A DNA stretch of 64,000 nt from Pseudothermotoga sp. (GCA_025060105.1 JANXCS010000003.1:62001-126000); one strand, 5' to 3'. Counted from the first letter of the stretch, positions 25,245-35,105 are shown. The notes: generated by a model not told the origin, from the letters alone. Made by a program: numbers and translations.

Positions 25245-26081
25245 TCAACGCCCGTTGAACGTTCTGTTGAGAGTTTTGGTCAACTTGGATTCTTTGTTGA
25301 GAACCTGTTCCAACTCGTCAGTTTCGATGTTGGAAGTTTTAAACAAACGTGTCACGAACCTGGCTCTATCGGCACGATGTTTGGCTTCGTAATACTCTAC
25401 CGGAACATTGTTGTGTGTGTAAGTTATGCTTCTCAGAAAGATCAATGGTGATCCCCTATCTATCCAAAGTAACTTGGCATCCTCTGAGCTCGCTGAAATT
25501 GCCTCGATGGTTCTTTCACCCCATACGAGCTCGATCTTGTACTTTGTTTCCAATATTTCATACAGTGATCGGTTTTCGAGGTCTTCATCGAGGAGATCTG
25601 GACAAAACTTTCGTGGTATATAGTTAACGACAATCAAAATAGGTTCATCCTTGACAAATCTCAGTCTTTGAAGTTCCACGATCTCGTCGCCTATGTTCAG
25701 ATCTAGATAATAAGCCAACAATTCATTTGCTTTTACCAACCTCTTTGATAAAATCTTGGTTCTAGGTTCTAATCCTTGAGACTTCATATCCGCATGGAAA
25801 CCTGTGAGCCTTGATACCAGATATTCGTTTATTTTCGGCCTGATCACTACCGTGCCAACACCTCGTCTTCTTTTGATCACACCTCGGTTCACTAGATCGT
25901 TTAGAGCTTGACGGACGACTATACGACTGACGCCGAAAGCTTCACACAACTCTTTCTCGGTTGGTAACATATCGCCAGGTTTTAAATTCTTAGAGATCCA
26001 CCTCAGAAGTATGCTCTCAATTTGGTAGTACAAAGGTACGGGAGAATCTTTGTTCACAGGTTCCAGCGGATGAAATTTCAC
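25245..26081 (-). CDS. GntR/HutC-family transcriptional regulator
   Basis: 278 aa. N-terminal winged helix (VPLYYQIESILLRWI, MLPTEKELCEAFGVSRIVVRQAL, GVGTV) followed by a UTRA effector domain (FHADMKSQGLEPRTKIL, LQRLRFVKDEPI, SLYEIL, EYYEAKHRADRARF). UTRA regulators sense a sugar, sugar phosphate or amino-acid derivative and control neighbouring genes. Its place in the middle of the operon makes it the likely local, self-limiting regulator. GTG 26081 is chosen because GGGAGG lies seven bases before it; the longer reading from TTG 26096 would start inside that site. The C-terminal 30 residues are a basic extension. Confidence 0.9.
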   Translation of the reverse strand: MKFHPLEPVNKDSPVPLYYQIESILLRWISKNLKPGDMLPTEKELCEAFGVSRIVVRQALNDLVNRGVIKRRRGVGTVVIRPKINEYLVSRLTGFHADMKSQGLEPRTKILSKRLVKANELLAYYLDLNIGDEIVELQRLRFVKDEPILIVVNYIPRKFCPDLLDEDLENRSLYEILETKYKIELVWGERTIEAISASSEDAKLLWIDRGSPLIFLRSITYTHNNVPVEYYEAKHRADRARFVTRLFKTSNIETDELEQVLNKESKLTKTLNRTFNGR

Positions 26082-26105
26082 CCCTTCGCCTCCCAATATA
26101 CTATG

Positions 26106-27083
26106 TTAATCAATAACGTTCATTTCTTGAACAACTTTTTCAATTTCATTGTAAATTTCATCGCTCAACTCCCAGTCGATTGCCTTCACGTTTTCCTCGA
26201 CTTCTTCGGGACCAGTAGCACCTGCAATGATCGAAGTTACCTCCTCGTGTTTGATGAGCCAGTTGAGACTCAAATGAGTTAGGGGTTTGTCGAACTTGGA
26301 TGCCAAAGTTTTCAGTTTATTTGCAGCGGCGATGTATCTTTTGTAGTTCTCACCGGTCAATTTAGGATTTGCTGAGCGTACATCCGTGAAGGATTCATTG
26401 TCTGACAACTTGCCAGTCAGCACACCTTGCATGAGGGGACTGTACGGGAAGAAAGCCAAACCGTTTTTCTTACAGAACGGTAGAACTTCACTTTCGGTAC
26501 GATACTCGAGTGGTATGTTGTGATAACTTTTTGGATTTCGTTCAAACAGATTGTATAAACCTTGCATACTGCTTATGTGCGGCAATAAACGTTGAGCGGT
26601 ATCTACTGAGAAGTTTGACAAACCAATGTATCTGATTTTACCTTGCTCTTTCAGTTTGAGCATGGCTTCCATCGTTTCCTCAATTGGTGTGTTAGGATCT
26701 GGCCAATGCAACTGATAAAGATCGACATAATCAACTTTGAGCCTCTTTAAACTAGCATCTATCTCTGTCATGATGCTCTCTTTGCTCAAACATCTTTTTA
26801 TTCTGCCTTGTTGGTCCCATATCAAACCACATTTTGTCGCTATAATGATCTTGTCGCGAGGAAAACCCTTGATGGCTTTCCCAAGAATTTCTTCTGCGTG
26901 ACCGAATCCGTAGACGGGCGCCACATCGAAAAAGTTGACTCCCAATTCTAGCGCTTTATGAACGGTTTTAATTGAGTTCTCATCACTGGAGTTTCTCCAA
27001 ACGCTCGGGCCTGATAATCCCCAACAGCCCAACCCTATTACTGATACCTTCACTGGAAATTTTTCAGTGCTCCTGTACCTCAT
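26106..27083 (-). CDS. Aldo/keto reductase
   Basis: 325 aa TIM-barrel oxidoreductase using NADPH. The family motifs are in order: GVNFFDVAPVYGFGHAEE (catalytic Asp and Tyr) near residue 50, ATKCG (Lys) near 82, YQLHWPDP (His) near 122, GLSNFS near 155 and the NADP-binding IIAGATGPEEVEEN near 290. It is closest in style to the small AKRs that oxidise or reduce sugars and polyols, such as the galactose/fucose dehydrogenase-like branch. It overlaps the kinase gene by four bases (ATGA), so its substrate is likely the operon's sugar. Confidence 0.9.
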   Translation of the reverse strand: MRYRSTEKFPVKVSVIGLGCWGLSGPSVWRNSSDENSIKTVHKALELGVNFFDVAPVYGFGHAEEILGKAIKGFPRDKIIIATKCGLIWDQQGRIKRCLSKESIMTEIDASLKRLKVDYVDLYQLHWPDPNTPIEETMEAMLKLKEQGKIRYIGLSNFSVDTAQRLLPHISSMQGLYNLFERNPKSYHNIPLEYRTESEVLPFCKKNGLAFFPYSPLMQGVLTGKLSDNESFTDVRSANPKLTGENYKRYIAAANKLKTLASKFDKPLTHLSLNWLIKHEEVTSIIAGATGPEEVEENVKAIDWELSDEIYNEIEKVVQEMNVID

Positions 27084-28630
27084 CGATCTTCCTCCTTCCT
27101 GGGTTTTTGTAGGGTTGCCAACTCATCGAACACGTTTATTAAAGATTGATAACTTTTCTCAAATAATTCATAGAGTTTCTCATAGATTTCCCAATGAATT
27201 TGCTTTGGCTCAATGGTGATGACATCTTTTACAAAGCTTTTTGCTTCTTTCAAACTTATCATCTCAGCTCCTATCGCACCAGTTATAGCTGCTCCTATCG
27301 ATGTAGCTTCCGCAGGATACTGAGGAACCGTCACAACCTTTTGAAAAATGTCTGAAATTATCTGTCTCCAGTTACGACCTTTGGCTCCTCCCCCGATCAA
27401 TCGGATTTTTTCGAACTTGAAACCACCAACTTTTTCAAAGATGTCGAGTATGATCTTCAAGTTCATCGAGACACCTTCCAAAACCGCCCTCAACAAATCA
27501 GCTTTATTGTGTAACACTGAAAGTCCAATGAAAGCGCCCCTCGCATTCACGTTCCAACGGGGACTTCTCTCTCCAAGTAAATACGGAAGAAAAATCAATC
27601 CCTTTGCCCCTGGTTCAGTGTTGTCGAGGATATCATCCAAGATCGTGTAAACATCCAGATGAAGATCTCGAGCAACTTTGCTTTCCAAATCACACACAGT
27701 GTTTTTGATCCACTGATAGGCTCCCCCTCCGCTTTGCATCGTACCAGTCGGGCAGAAAAAGCCGGGCACAGGATAGAAAAAGTTGAATGTTCTCGCAAAT
27801 GGATCAAAGAAAGGTTCATTAGAACAAGTACTGATCCAACTCGATGAACCAAGGTAAAGGTAGGCTTCCGTTGAATCGAAAACCCCAGCTCCCACAGTAG
27901 CACATGGGCCATCTCCAGCGCCTCTGACCACCAGCGTTTTTGGAGAGAGCCCCACTTCTTTCGCAACTTTCGGTAGAACATTGCCAACGATCTTTATAGA
28001 ATCTGTGGCTTCTGGGAGCTTTTCTAGATCCAAACCGAGGGCTGATACGAGTTTTTCTGACCAACGCTTCTTCTTTATGTCGAAAATATCACTCATAGAA
28101 GCGTCGGAGAAATCTGTTCCAAAAGCGCCGGTGAGTTTATACACAATGAAATCTTTAGGGAAAAGGAATTTATGAGTTCTTTTGTATACCTCTGGTTCAT
28201 TTTCTTTAATCCAAGCGATTTTTGGTCCAAAGTATGTAGGGGTGATTCTACCACCAGTGATGAGATAAACTTCGTTGTTCCCAACCGCCTGTTCTAGCTT
28301 TCTAGCTTGCTCGACACTCCTTTGATCGGCCCATATGATGGCTCTTCTGAGCACGTTACCTTCCTCATCCAGTGGTACCACTCCCATCATCTGTCCACTG
28401 AAACTCACACATTTTACTTGCTCCGGTTCTAGTTTGGTTTCCAAAAGTAATTTAGTGGTTGTCACTTTCACCGAATGCCACCATTGCTCTGGGTCTTGCT
28501 CAACCCAGTTGATAGCTGGATAAAAAGTTTCGTAAGGATAGAAGGAGCTGGCCAAAAGCTTTCCATCCGTTCTAAAGAGAGTCGCTTTGTTGCCTGTGGT
28601 TCCAAGATCGTATGCAATTATGTATTCCAC
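27080..28630 (-). CDS. FGGY-family carbohydrate kinase, xylulokinase-like
   Basis: 516 aa. YDLGTTGNKATLF at the N-terminus binds phosphate; SFSGQMMGVVPLD near residue 80, catalytic Asp in VRGAGDGPCATVGAG near 240, LGSSSWIS near 262 and GGGAKGRNWRQI near 420 are the FGGY landmarks and most resemble xylulokinases. The phosphorylated sugar is probably a ketose produced or imported in this operon. GTG 28630 is used because GAGGTGG precedes it; reading from 28708 would overlap the aldolase gene by 56 bases and add residues foreign to the family. It is different from the kinase at 16931-18451. Confidence 0.9.
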   Translation of the reverse strand: MEYIIAYDLGTTGNKATLFRTDGKLLASSFYPYETFYPAINWVEQDPEQWWHSVKVTTTKLLLETKLEPEQVKCVSFSGQMMGVVPLDEEGNVLRRAIIWADQRSVEQARKLEQAVGNNEVYLITGGRITPTYFGPKIAWIKENEPEVYKRTHKFLFPKDFIVYKLTGAFGTDFSDASMSDIFDIKKKRWSEKLVSALGLDLEKLPEATDSIKIVGNVLPKVAKEVGLSPKTLVVRGAGDGPCATVGAGVFDSTEAYLYLGSSSWISTCSNEPFFDPFARTFNFFYPVPGFFCPTGTMQSGGGAYQWIKNTVCDLESKVARDLHLDVYTILDDILDNTEPGAKGLIFLPYLLGERSPRWNVNARGAFIGLSVLHNKADLLRAVLEGVSMNLKIILDIFEKVGGFKFEKIRLIGGGAKGRNWRQIISDIFQKVVTVPQYPAEATSIGAAITGAIGAEMISLKEAKSFVKDVITIEPKQIHWEIYEKLYELFEKSYQSLINVFDELATLQKPRKEEDR

Positions 28631-28652
28631 TGATACCACCTCTGCGAAATAA

Positions 28653-29291
28653 TCATGGAAAATTTCGAACAAGTTTTGCAAAATCCCTACTGAATTCGAA
28701 GGCGTCATTCAAGGCCATTTCATCCTCTTGAAGTAGCCGTTCAAACAACTCTACCGGTACTGTCAGATGGGTCGCTCCAACGTTGATTGCTTCAATCACC
28801 TGTTCAATTGTTTTCAAACTCGCCACTATGACCGTCAATTCTCCTTCAGTTTTGTTTATCATCGAAATGAAACAGGACAATTTTTCGCGTGGGTCAAAAC
28901 CTTTTTTCGAAGATCTATCAAAATAAAAGGCCACATAATTGACTCCAAAAAGAACCGCGCTAACAATTTGTTGAGGAGTGTAGACTGCCGTGGCACAGAC
29001 ACGAAATCCGGCTTTTTTGAAAGTCAGAGCAAGATCGTATTTATTCCGGATCCAAGGCAACTTAATAACGAATTTGTTTGGATCGATTAAGCTGAGGATC
29101 GATTCGTCAAATGTTTCTAAATGAACGAAGATTTCAGGTACTTTCGCCAACTTGAGTCTCTCAATTACTTCTTCGATGGTTTCACCAGGTCGATCTCTGA
29201 GAATGATGGTTGGATTCGTCGTGATACCTAAATTGAAATCTTCAGCTATTTTTATTGCCGTTTCACTGCAACCATCTATGTAGAGTTTCAC
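28653..29291 (-). CDS. Transaldolase/fructose-6-phosphate-aldolase family protein
   Basis: 212 aa, the size of the FSA/TalC branch. MKLYIDGCSETAI and GITTNPTI open the barrel; K77 in FVIKLPW is the Schiff-base lysine, and Tyr in AFYFDR corresponds to the residue that is Tyr in FSA aldolases and Phe in transaldolase B. Reaction classes known: cleaving a ketose phosphate to dihydroxyacetone plus an aldehyde phosphate, or transferring dihydroxyacetone. It sits between the ABC permease and kinase genes, four bases after the permease stop. The sequence is somewhat divergent from typical FSA, so a different ketose may be used. Confidence 0.85.
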   Translation of the reverse strand: MKLYIDGCSETAIKIAEDFNLGITTNPTIILRDRPGETIEEVIERLKLAKVPEIFVHLETFDESILSLIDPNKFVIKLPWIRNKYDLALTFKKAGFRVCATAVYTPQQIVSAVLFGVNYVAFYFDRSSKKGFDPREKLSCFISMINKTEGELTVIVASLKTIEQVIEAINVGATHLTVPVELFERLLQEDEMALNDAFEFSRDFAKLVRNFP

Positions 29292-29294
29292 AGC

Positions 29295-30266
29295 TTATCC
29301 CCTCTTCGCTTTGATGTATTGGTCAAAGAATACTGCGGCTATTATGATCAAACCGATCATCATCTGCATGACAAACGGGTCTATTCCGAGCAGGTTCCCC
29401 CCATTCCTCAGTGTTTGAATCAGGATTGCTCCTATGACTGTTCCGAGTGCAGTCCCTACCCCACCACTCAGGCTCGCTCCACCTATTACAACGGAAGCTA
29501 TTGCATCGAGCTCATAGCCTTGACCAGCTGTTGGAACACCGGCAGCGAGTCTAGAAGCAAGCATTAAACCTGCCACACCGCTTAGAAAACCTGAAACTGC
29601 GTAGGCAAATAGATAGTTCAATCTCAGATTCACACCGGAAAGTCTTGCAGCTTCTCTGTTGCTACCAATAGCATACAAATTCCTTCCAAACTTTGTGTAT
29701 TTGAGAACGATCCCTGAGATCAAAGCTATAGCCAACCACAACCAAACGAGTGCAGGCACGTCCAAAAAGATCATGGAAGCAAAATTCGTAAAACCTCGAG
29801 GCAATCCTGTGATCATTCTTCCACCTGAGATGTACATCACCAACCCTCTGACAAACGTCATGACACCGAGAGTGGCTATGAAAGGAGGTATCTTCATATC
29901 GTACACTGCAAAACCATTCGCTAAGCCAAGCAAAATTGAAACGGAAAGTGCTATCAAAATCGCCTGAACGCTCGAAAGTTGATAATCCAGTCTGTTTGAA
30001 GTTAGCATCGCATAGACCATCCCTGAAATACCAACTATCGCGCCCACCGATAGATCTATTCCACCTGTGATGATCACGAACAACATGGCAAGCGCTACAA
30101 CACCATTTATGGATGTTTGCCGTAGCAAGTTGGTTATGTTTCCAAAAGACAGGAAGGCACCTTTCGTGGCAACGGCGAGCAACACGACGAGGACAGCGAA
30201 TATCAAAAGCAAATTTTTCTCACTAAAAGTTGTAAACCCTTTGAACACAGAGGCGCGATCTTTCAC
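29295..30266 (-). CDS. ABC sugar permease, RbsC type
   Basis: 323 aa, 8-10 predicted helices. ITGGIDLSVGAIVGISGM near residue 65 and YAIGSNREAARLSGVN near 195 are the standard permease motifs of the ribose/xylose/galactose (CUT2) class. The GTG start overlaps the ATPase stop (GTGA). It is presumed to form a homodimeric pore driven by the preceding ATPase. Confidence 0.93.
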   Translation of the reverse strand: MKDRASVFKGFTTFSEKNLLLIFAVLVVLLAVATKGAFLSFGNITNLLRQTSINGVVALAMLFVIITGGIDLSVGAIVGISGMVYAMLTSNRLDYQLSSVQAILIALSVSILLGLANGFAVYDMKIPPFIATLGVMTFVRGLVMYISGGRMITGLPRGFTNFASMIFLDVPALVWLWLAIALISGIVLKYTKFGRNLYAIGSNREAARLSGVNLRLNYLFAYAVSGFLSGVAGLMLASRLAAGVPTAGQGYELDAIASVVIGGASLSGGVGTALGTVIGAILIQTLRNGGNLLGIDPFVMQMMIGLIIIAAVFFDQYIKAKRG

Positions 30267-31783
30267 AGTACGTCCACCCCTCTTTTAGTTCCAATATAGT
30301 TGATCATCGCCAGAGTCAAAAGTTTTTCTTCAGAAAATTCGTTCCGCCCTACTTCACCAGCTATCGTCCCATTCGAGATGACGATGATCCTATCACTTAT
30401 ACCTATCAGCTCGGGGAGATAAGATGAGATGAAAACAACAGCCTTGCCTTGACTGACGAGCTCGTTGATCAACCTGTATATTTCAGCTTTTGCTCCAACG
30501 TCTATTCCATTCGTCGGTTCATCCAATATCAAGACATTGGCCACTCTACTTAGCCATCTGGCCAAGATGACTTTCTGTTGATTTCCTCCACTCAGCTTTT
30601 GAACAGGATGAAATATGCTTGGGGTCTTGATGGCCAATCTGTTGACCTGATGTGAAGCTATTTCTTTCGCTCTCTTATGGTTTACGAAAATTGCTAGAAA
30701 GGACAGTAGATCCGAGTAGTTCACGGAATTGACGTTGAATTCAACATTTTGTATAGAAAACACTCCCTGTGTTCGTCTGTCTTCGGGAAGATATCCAATA
30801 CCATGTCTAATAGCATCTCTCGGTGACCCTATGGTGACCTTCTTACCTTGCACATAGATCGAACCTGATTGAAAACGATCCAAACCGTATATTGCCCTTG
30901 CTATTTCCGTTCGTCCTGCTCCGACTAAACCGTAGATACCAAGGATTTCCCCCGCACGTAAAGAAAATGAAATGTTTTTGAATTTCTTCCCCGTGAGGTT
31001 TTCAACCCTCAACACTTCAGGCCCCAAGGTTACTTGTTGCTTATAATACATTTCTTCTATCTTCCTACCCACCATTAGTGGTATCAGCTCTTTCACGGAA
31101 CCTAATTCAGAAACATTATAAGTTCCAACAACTTTGCCATCTTTCAATACTGTGACCGAGTCGCATATCTCAAAAACTTCCTCTAAATTGTGTGAGATAT
31201 ATATCACACCGATATTTTGTTGCTTCAAAGTTCTTATCATGTTGAACAGAAGTTGTTTCTCTTTGCTGGTTAACACCGCTGTGGGTTCATCGAAAATGAC
31301 TAATCTGGGGTTCATGAGTAACACTTTTGCTATGGTTAGCATTTCTTTCTCAGCCAGGCTCAGTTCTTTTATTTGCTTGTTCACATCGACCTCGAGCCCC
31401 ATTTCTTTCAAAAATCTTTGAGCCTCAGCTTTCATCTTCTTCCATCTCACAAATCCCAAGCGTGTAGGTTGAGACCCGAGAAAGAAGTTTTCTGCAACGC
31501 TCATGTCTGGGGCTATCATTACATCTTGATACACAGCAAAGATTCCCAACTTTCTTGAAAGAATTGGATCTATCTTTTTAAGCTCCCGTCCCAAAAAATA
31601 GATGTTTCCACCATCTTTTTCATACGCGCCGGTGATTATCTTTATCAAGGTGGATTTACCAGCCCCGTTTTCACCGACCAATCCTCGAACCTCGCCTGAA
31701 CTTAAAGTAAAATTCACATTGTCGAGAGCTTTCACGCCTGGAAAAGACTTACTCACATTCTCAATTCTCAGCAGATCAACCAC
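30263..31783 (-). CDS. ABC sugar importer ATPase with two nucleotide domains, RbsA type
   Basis: 506 aa with two ABC domains in one chain, as in CUT2 importers. First half: Walker A GENGAGKST near residue 38, signature-like LSLAEKEM near 137, Walker B LVIFDEPTAVL near 157. Second half: VGAGRTEI replaces a strict Walker A near 280, signature LSGGNQQK near 395, Walker B VLILDEPTNGID near 415. GTG 31783 follows a run of six G; GTG 31786 is also possible. Carbohydrate is unknown; the operon has neither ribokinase nor xylose isomerase. Confidence 0.93.
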   Translation of the reverse strand: MVDLLRIENVSKSFPGVKALDNVNFTLSSGEVRGLVGENGAGKSTLIKIITGAYEKDGGNIYFLGRELKKIDPILSRKLGIFAVYQDVMIAPDMSVAENFFLGSQPTRLGFVRWKKMKAEAQRFLKEMGLEVDVNKQIKELSLAEKEMLTIAKVLLMNPRLVIFDEPTAVLTSKEKQLLFNMIRTLKQQNIGVIYISHNLEEVFEICDSVTVLKDGKVVGTYNVSELGSVKELIPLMVGRKIEEMYYKQQVTLGPEVLRVENLTGKKFKNISFSLRAGEILGIYGLVGAGRTEIARAIYGLDRFQSGSIYVQGKKVTIGSPRDAIRHGIGYLPEDRRTQGVFSIQNVEFNVNSVNYSDLLSFLAIFVNHKRAKEIASHQVNRLAIKTPSIFHPVQKLSGGNQQKVILARWLSRVANVLILDEPTNGIDVGAKAEIYRLINELVSQGKAVVFISSYLPELIGISDRIIVISNGTIAGEVGRNEFSEEKLLTLAMINYIGTKRGVDVL

Positions 31784-31905
31784 CACGTTCCCCCCGTTTT
31801 TCCAGCCCATTCAAGTTTGCTCTGGCCATTCCCATGTGCACGATCGATACACTCAAAGTTCTCAAATTTGTACCACACTGATTCTAATTCTATTTTTTGT
31901 TTAAG

Positions 31906-31932
31906 AAACGAGGGGGATAAACCCCCTCGTTT
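31906..31932 (-). terminator. Strong hairpin between binding-protein and ATPase genes
   Basis: An 11-bp perfect stem, AAACGAGGGGG with CCCCCTCGTTT around a five-base loop, about 20 bases after the binding-protein stop and 120 bases before the ATPase start. On the minus strand the stem ends in CGTTTCTT. It fits a partial terminator or an RNA-end stabiliser within the operon. Confidence 0.75.
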
Positions 31933-31951
31933 CAGTGGCAAGGAAACAGTC

Positions 31952-32917
31952 TCAATATCTCTTCCTCAAGTATGGATCAAGTACCCATTTGAGTTGGTCC
32001 ATATTTTCCCTCGTTACGACATAGACTCCTGTATCAAAATAGGTTGGGAGTGGTTCACCGTTGATGGCCATGAATGCGAACATGACACCTTTGTAACCCA
32101 TACCATGTGGATCTTGAACGATGAGAGCTTTGAGTATGCCCTTTCTCAATGCCTCAACTTCTTGAGGATCAGAGTCGTACGCAACCGCTATGATTTTATC
32201 TTGCAGTCTTCTCTCTTCGAGCACTCTAGCTACTCCCACACCAGTGTGGTTGTTATCCGCAAATATCGCTACGAGCTGGTCACCGTATGCGGTAATTAAA
32301 TCTTCAGTGGCAGCCATGGCTTTAGCTATGTCGTTGTCGACATACCTTGTTGGGAGAATTTCAAGTTCTGGTGCGAGTTCTTTGAGCCTAGCCTTGAACC
32401 CATCATCTCTGTCGATCAAAACCTGAACGCCTGCCATTGAACTGATGAGTCCAACTTTTCCTTTCAATGGTTTTCCAGCTTTTTTGAGGAACTCGACCAC
32501 TTTTTCTGCAGCTAATCCTCCACCGAGTTTGTTGTTGGTGGCAAGAAAGCTGTTATAACCTGTGTTGAACACGAAGTTGTCGATGAGAATGATCTTGATA
32601 CCCTGTTGATAAGCCCTGTTCAAAGCTGGTGCCGTTGCGTGAGAGCTTGTAGATGATATAACTATAGCAGCTGGTTTCGTTCTTATAACATCTTCGAGTA
32701 TGGCAACTTGTTTGTCAATGTCTGCTTCGGATGGAGGACCGTACACTGTAACCTTGATCAACCCCTGAAGATCCTTCTCGGCGTTCTTCGCCCCAACGAT
32801 GGTGTACTGCCAGAACTCCGAGTCTGTCGCTTTGACGATGAAAGCAATGTTGTAAGCTCCGAAGACTGTAACAACACACAGTGCAAGAACACTCAGCAAC
32901 GTGAACAACCTCTTCAT
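31952..32917 (-). CDS. ABC sugar-binding protein, RbsB type
   Basis: 321 aa, signal peptide at 1-21 (MKRLFTLLSVLALCVVTVFGA) without a lipobox Cys. The mature chain is a periplasmic-binding-protein fold of the ribose class: YNIAFIVKATDSEFWQ, VIRTKPAAIVISSTSS, DNDIAKAMAATEDLI, AIFADNNHTGVGVARV and AVAYDSDPQEVEAL. Such proteins bind free pentoses or hexoses. It is the first gene of the nine-gene minus-strand operon and is separated from the ATPase gene by the hairpin at 31906-31932. The ribosome site is GAGGGGGTG. Confidence 0.93.
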   Translation of the reverse strand: MKRLFTLLSVLALCVVTVFGAYNIAFIVKATDSEFWQYTIVGAKNAEKDLQGLIKVTVYGPPSEADIDKQVAILEDVIRTKPAAIVISSTSSHATAPALNRAYQQGIKIILIDNFVFNTGYNSFLATNNKLGGGLAAEKVVEFLKKAGKPLKGKVGLISSMAGVQVLIDRDDGFKARLKELAPELEILPTRYVDNDIAKAMAATEDLITAYGDQLVAIFADNNHTGVGVARVLEERRLQDKIIAVAYDSDPQEVEALRKGILKALIVQDPHGMGYKGVMFAFMAINGEPLPTYFDTGVYVVTRENMDQLKWVLDPYLRKRY

Positions 32918-32951
32918 ACAAACACCCCCTCACAAAAAGGATTCTATTATA

Positions 32952-32979
32952 ATGTTATAACTTTTAATGAACCCGTCAA
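32952..32979 (-). promoter_or_regulatory. Probable promoter of the unknown-sugar operon
   Basis: On the minus strand TTGACG (32979-32974), 16 bases, then TAACAT (32957-32952); a consensus TATAAT follows at once (32951-32946) but is 22 bases from TTGACG. The two overlapping -10 choices make an imperfect palindrome (TTATAA-CA-TTATAA) that could also be a regulator site. Exact start point is uncertain. Confidence 0.4.
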
Positions 32980-33086
32980 CTTCCAATTCGTCGGGTTTTC
33001 TTACCTTGAAAGCGCAAAATTTCCCATTATAGTTTTATGAGCTTTCGAATGCTCATTCAAGTTTTTGATTTCGCTTGTAATCTCAT

Positions 33087-33115
33087 TTGTTTATCACATC
33101 TATGATATCTATGAT
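33087..33115 (+). promoter_or_regulatory. Probable promoter of the chemoreceptor gene
   Basis: TTGTTT (33087-33092), 17-base spacer and TATGAT (33110-33115). The predicted start near 33122 leaves a short leader with GGAGGTGA at 33128. The rest of the 223-base gap between the divergent operons shows no other gene. Confidence 0.42.
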
Positions 33116-33140
33116 AGGATCTGTGACGGAGGTGAAAGCC

Positions 33141-35087
33141 GTGAAAACCATACGTTCTCGGATGCTCAGTTGGCTTTTGCTACCGATCGTGATGCTTTCC
33201 ACTGGCATCGCCTTGATCGTTTATATCAACGTCTCTAGATCGGCTGTGTCGATGACTGAAAAAGCGGCACAAAAACTGGTGGCCTCTGGAAGCAGAACCA
33301 TGACGGAGTGGCTCAACAGGATCGTGGATCGGGTGCGGGTTTTAGCAGAGAAAAAGGTGATAGCTCAAGCTGTAATTGAGGGCACAGAAGATCTCTTTAT
33401 CTGTTATGATGATGGGATAGCGCGATCCACCAAAGGACAAGAAGCAGATATTTCAAATAGATCCTACTTCAAGGAAATCTTTTCTGGTAAAGATTTGATA
33501 ATCAGTGATCCGGAACTTTCGCCGTTCAGTTCCAATCCTTGCTTTGTAGTGGCAGCATCTTTCAAAGATTATCAGGGAAAAACCTTGGGGTTCTACGCGG
33601 GAACGATACCACTCGAGACGTTGGCCAAAATGGTCGAGGAGATCAAACTGAGTGAAACTAGCTTTCCTGTCGTTGTTTCATCAACTGGGGTTGTGATGGT
33701 TTATCCCGACCGTTCAAAAGTTTTAAAGCTCAATTTGACCGATGCAGATAAAGAGTTAGGTTACAGAGGGCTCAGTCAAATTGGCCAAAGGATGGTGGAA
33801 TTGCAAACCTCCTATGGAAAGTATACAGACGATAAACATCAAGAGTATTACGCATTTTTCACACCGGTGAAGGGTACCCCTGGATGGTCCCTCGGAATAA
33901 TTGTTCCTTCAGCAGATATTCTGAAGGACGCTCGGAGAATGAACATCCTTTTAACCGTACTGTTCGTTGTTTTGGTCTTCGTGACGGCTTTAATCGTGTA
34001 CATCGTGTCTGGCAGCGTTGCCAATTCCATAAAAAAACTCGCTGCCGGTGTAGCGGACTTTGGTGAGGGAAATCTTTCAGTGAATTTCGCGATGAAGGGT
34101 AAAGATGAAGTTTCTCAAATGGCACACGCGTTGGATCGAATGACTCACACGCTCCGCAACACGGTCGAGGAAATTCTGAAAGTATCGAACAGCATAGATG
34201 AAGCTTCACAAAATTTTCATCAAGATTCTGCCCTGCTGGATAGATCAGTAGAACAACTCACACAGGGAATGAAAGAAATAGCTGAATCTGTTGAAGGTGC
34301 TACGAGTCTACTCAGCCAGATCACTACAGGCATCGATGAAGTTGCCAGCAGCGCGCAAAATGTTGCCAAAGCCTCCCAAGAATTGGCTGAAAAGTCGACG
34401 TATGCGAAGACGATCACGACGAAAGGCGAGCAAATCCTGAACTCAATCACAGCTGCTATGAATGAATCTCAGAACAAATCAAACCTTGCGGCTAAGATAG
34501 TTGAGGAGTTATTCATTAAAGCCCAGAACATCGGTGAAATAGTTAATACAATCAATTCAATCGCGGAACAAACAAATTTGCTGGCTTTAAACGCTGCCAT
34601 TGAAGCGGCGAGGGCTGGCGAAGCAGGAAGAGGTTTCGCGGTCGTGGCGGATGAGATAAGGAAACTTGCTGAACAAAGTAAACAAGCTACCGAGAAGATC
34701 AATCTGATCCTGGGAGGCATAAAGCAAGAAACCGACCGGGCAGCGAATGCCACGAAAGATTTGGTGCTCTCTATTCAGCACGTAATACAGCAGTCGAGTC
34801 ATGTTATGCAATCGTTGAAAGAAATAACACAGCGTGTAAACGAAATTGCTACTATGACGAACAACTTAGCTGCGAGTGCGGAACAACAGAGTGCAGCATC
34901 GGAAGAAATGGATGTGGCCGTTAAGTCTCTAGAGCAATCGATGAAAAAGATTGGGGACAGGATTCAAAAGATGAACGATAACGTCGAAAGTCAAGCGAAG
35001 ATCAGTCAACAAATAAGCGAAGCGAGTTCACAACTCGTAAAACTTGCGGAGGTTTTGAAGCAACGAATGGGGTGGTTCAGAGTGTGA
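33141..35087 (+). CDS. Methyl-accepting chemotaxis protein with dCache-type sensor
   Basis: 648 aa. Layout: short cytoplasmic basic start, TM1 at about 8-30, a 240-residue external double-Cache-like sensor ([35 protein letters not shown]), TM2 at about 272-296, HAMP linker, then the cytoplasmic coiled-coil. The hairpin tip is canonical ([20 protein letters not shown] near 474-493) and contacts CheA/CheW. There is no C-terminal pentapeptide for CheR/CheB. The GTG start has GGAGGTGA five bases upstream; a longer in-frame reading from 33087 would include the promoter. It diverges from the sugar operon and may sense its sugar (inference). Confidence 0.92.
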   Translation: MKTIRSRMLSWLLLPIVMLSTGIALIVYINVSRSAVSMTEKAAQKLVASGSRTMTEWLNRIVDRVRVLAEKKVIAQAVIEGTEDLFICYDDGIARSTKGQEADISNRSYFKEIFSGKDLIISDPELSPFSSNPCFVVAASFKDYQGKTLGFYAGTIPLETLAKMVEEIKLSETSFPVVVSSTGVVMVYPDRSKVLKLNLTDADKELGYRGLSQIGQRMVELQTSYGKYTDDKHQEYYAFFTPVKGTPGWSLGIIVPSADILKDARRMNILLTVLFVVLVFVTALIVYIVSGSVANSIKKLAAGVADFGEGNLSVNFAMKGKDEVSQMAHALDRMTHTLRNTVEEILKVSNSIDEASQNFHQDSALLDRSVEQLTQGMKEIAESVEGATSLLSQITTGIDEVASSAQNVAKASQELAEKSTYAKTITTKGEQILNSITAAMNESQNKSNLAAKIVEELFIKAQNIGEIVNTINSIAEQTNLLALNAAIEAARAGEAGRGFAVVADEIRKLAEQSKQATEKINLILGGIKQETDRAANATKDLVLSIQHVIQQSSHVMQSLKEITQRVNEIATMTNNLAASAEQQSAASEEMDVAVKSLEQSMKKIGDRIQKMNDNVESQAKISQQISEASSQLVKLAEVLKQRMGWFRV

Positions 35088-35105
35088 TGGAGGTACAGAT
35101 CGAAA

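Noticed and set aside
23242-32917. Reading the unknown-sugar operon as a transaldolase-type sulfoquinovose pathway
   Set aside because: The aldolase, cupin and aldehyde dehydrogenase invite the comparison, but there is no GH31 sulfoquinovosidase or sulfonate exporter, and the FGGY kinase does not belong in that route.
32971-32999. AACCCG...CGGGTT stem between the divergent sugar operon and chemoreceptor genes
   Set aside because: Six-bp stem with a 16-base loop and no gene ending into it; probably accidental.
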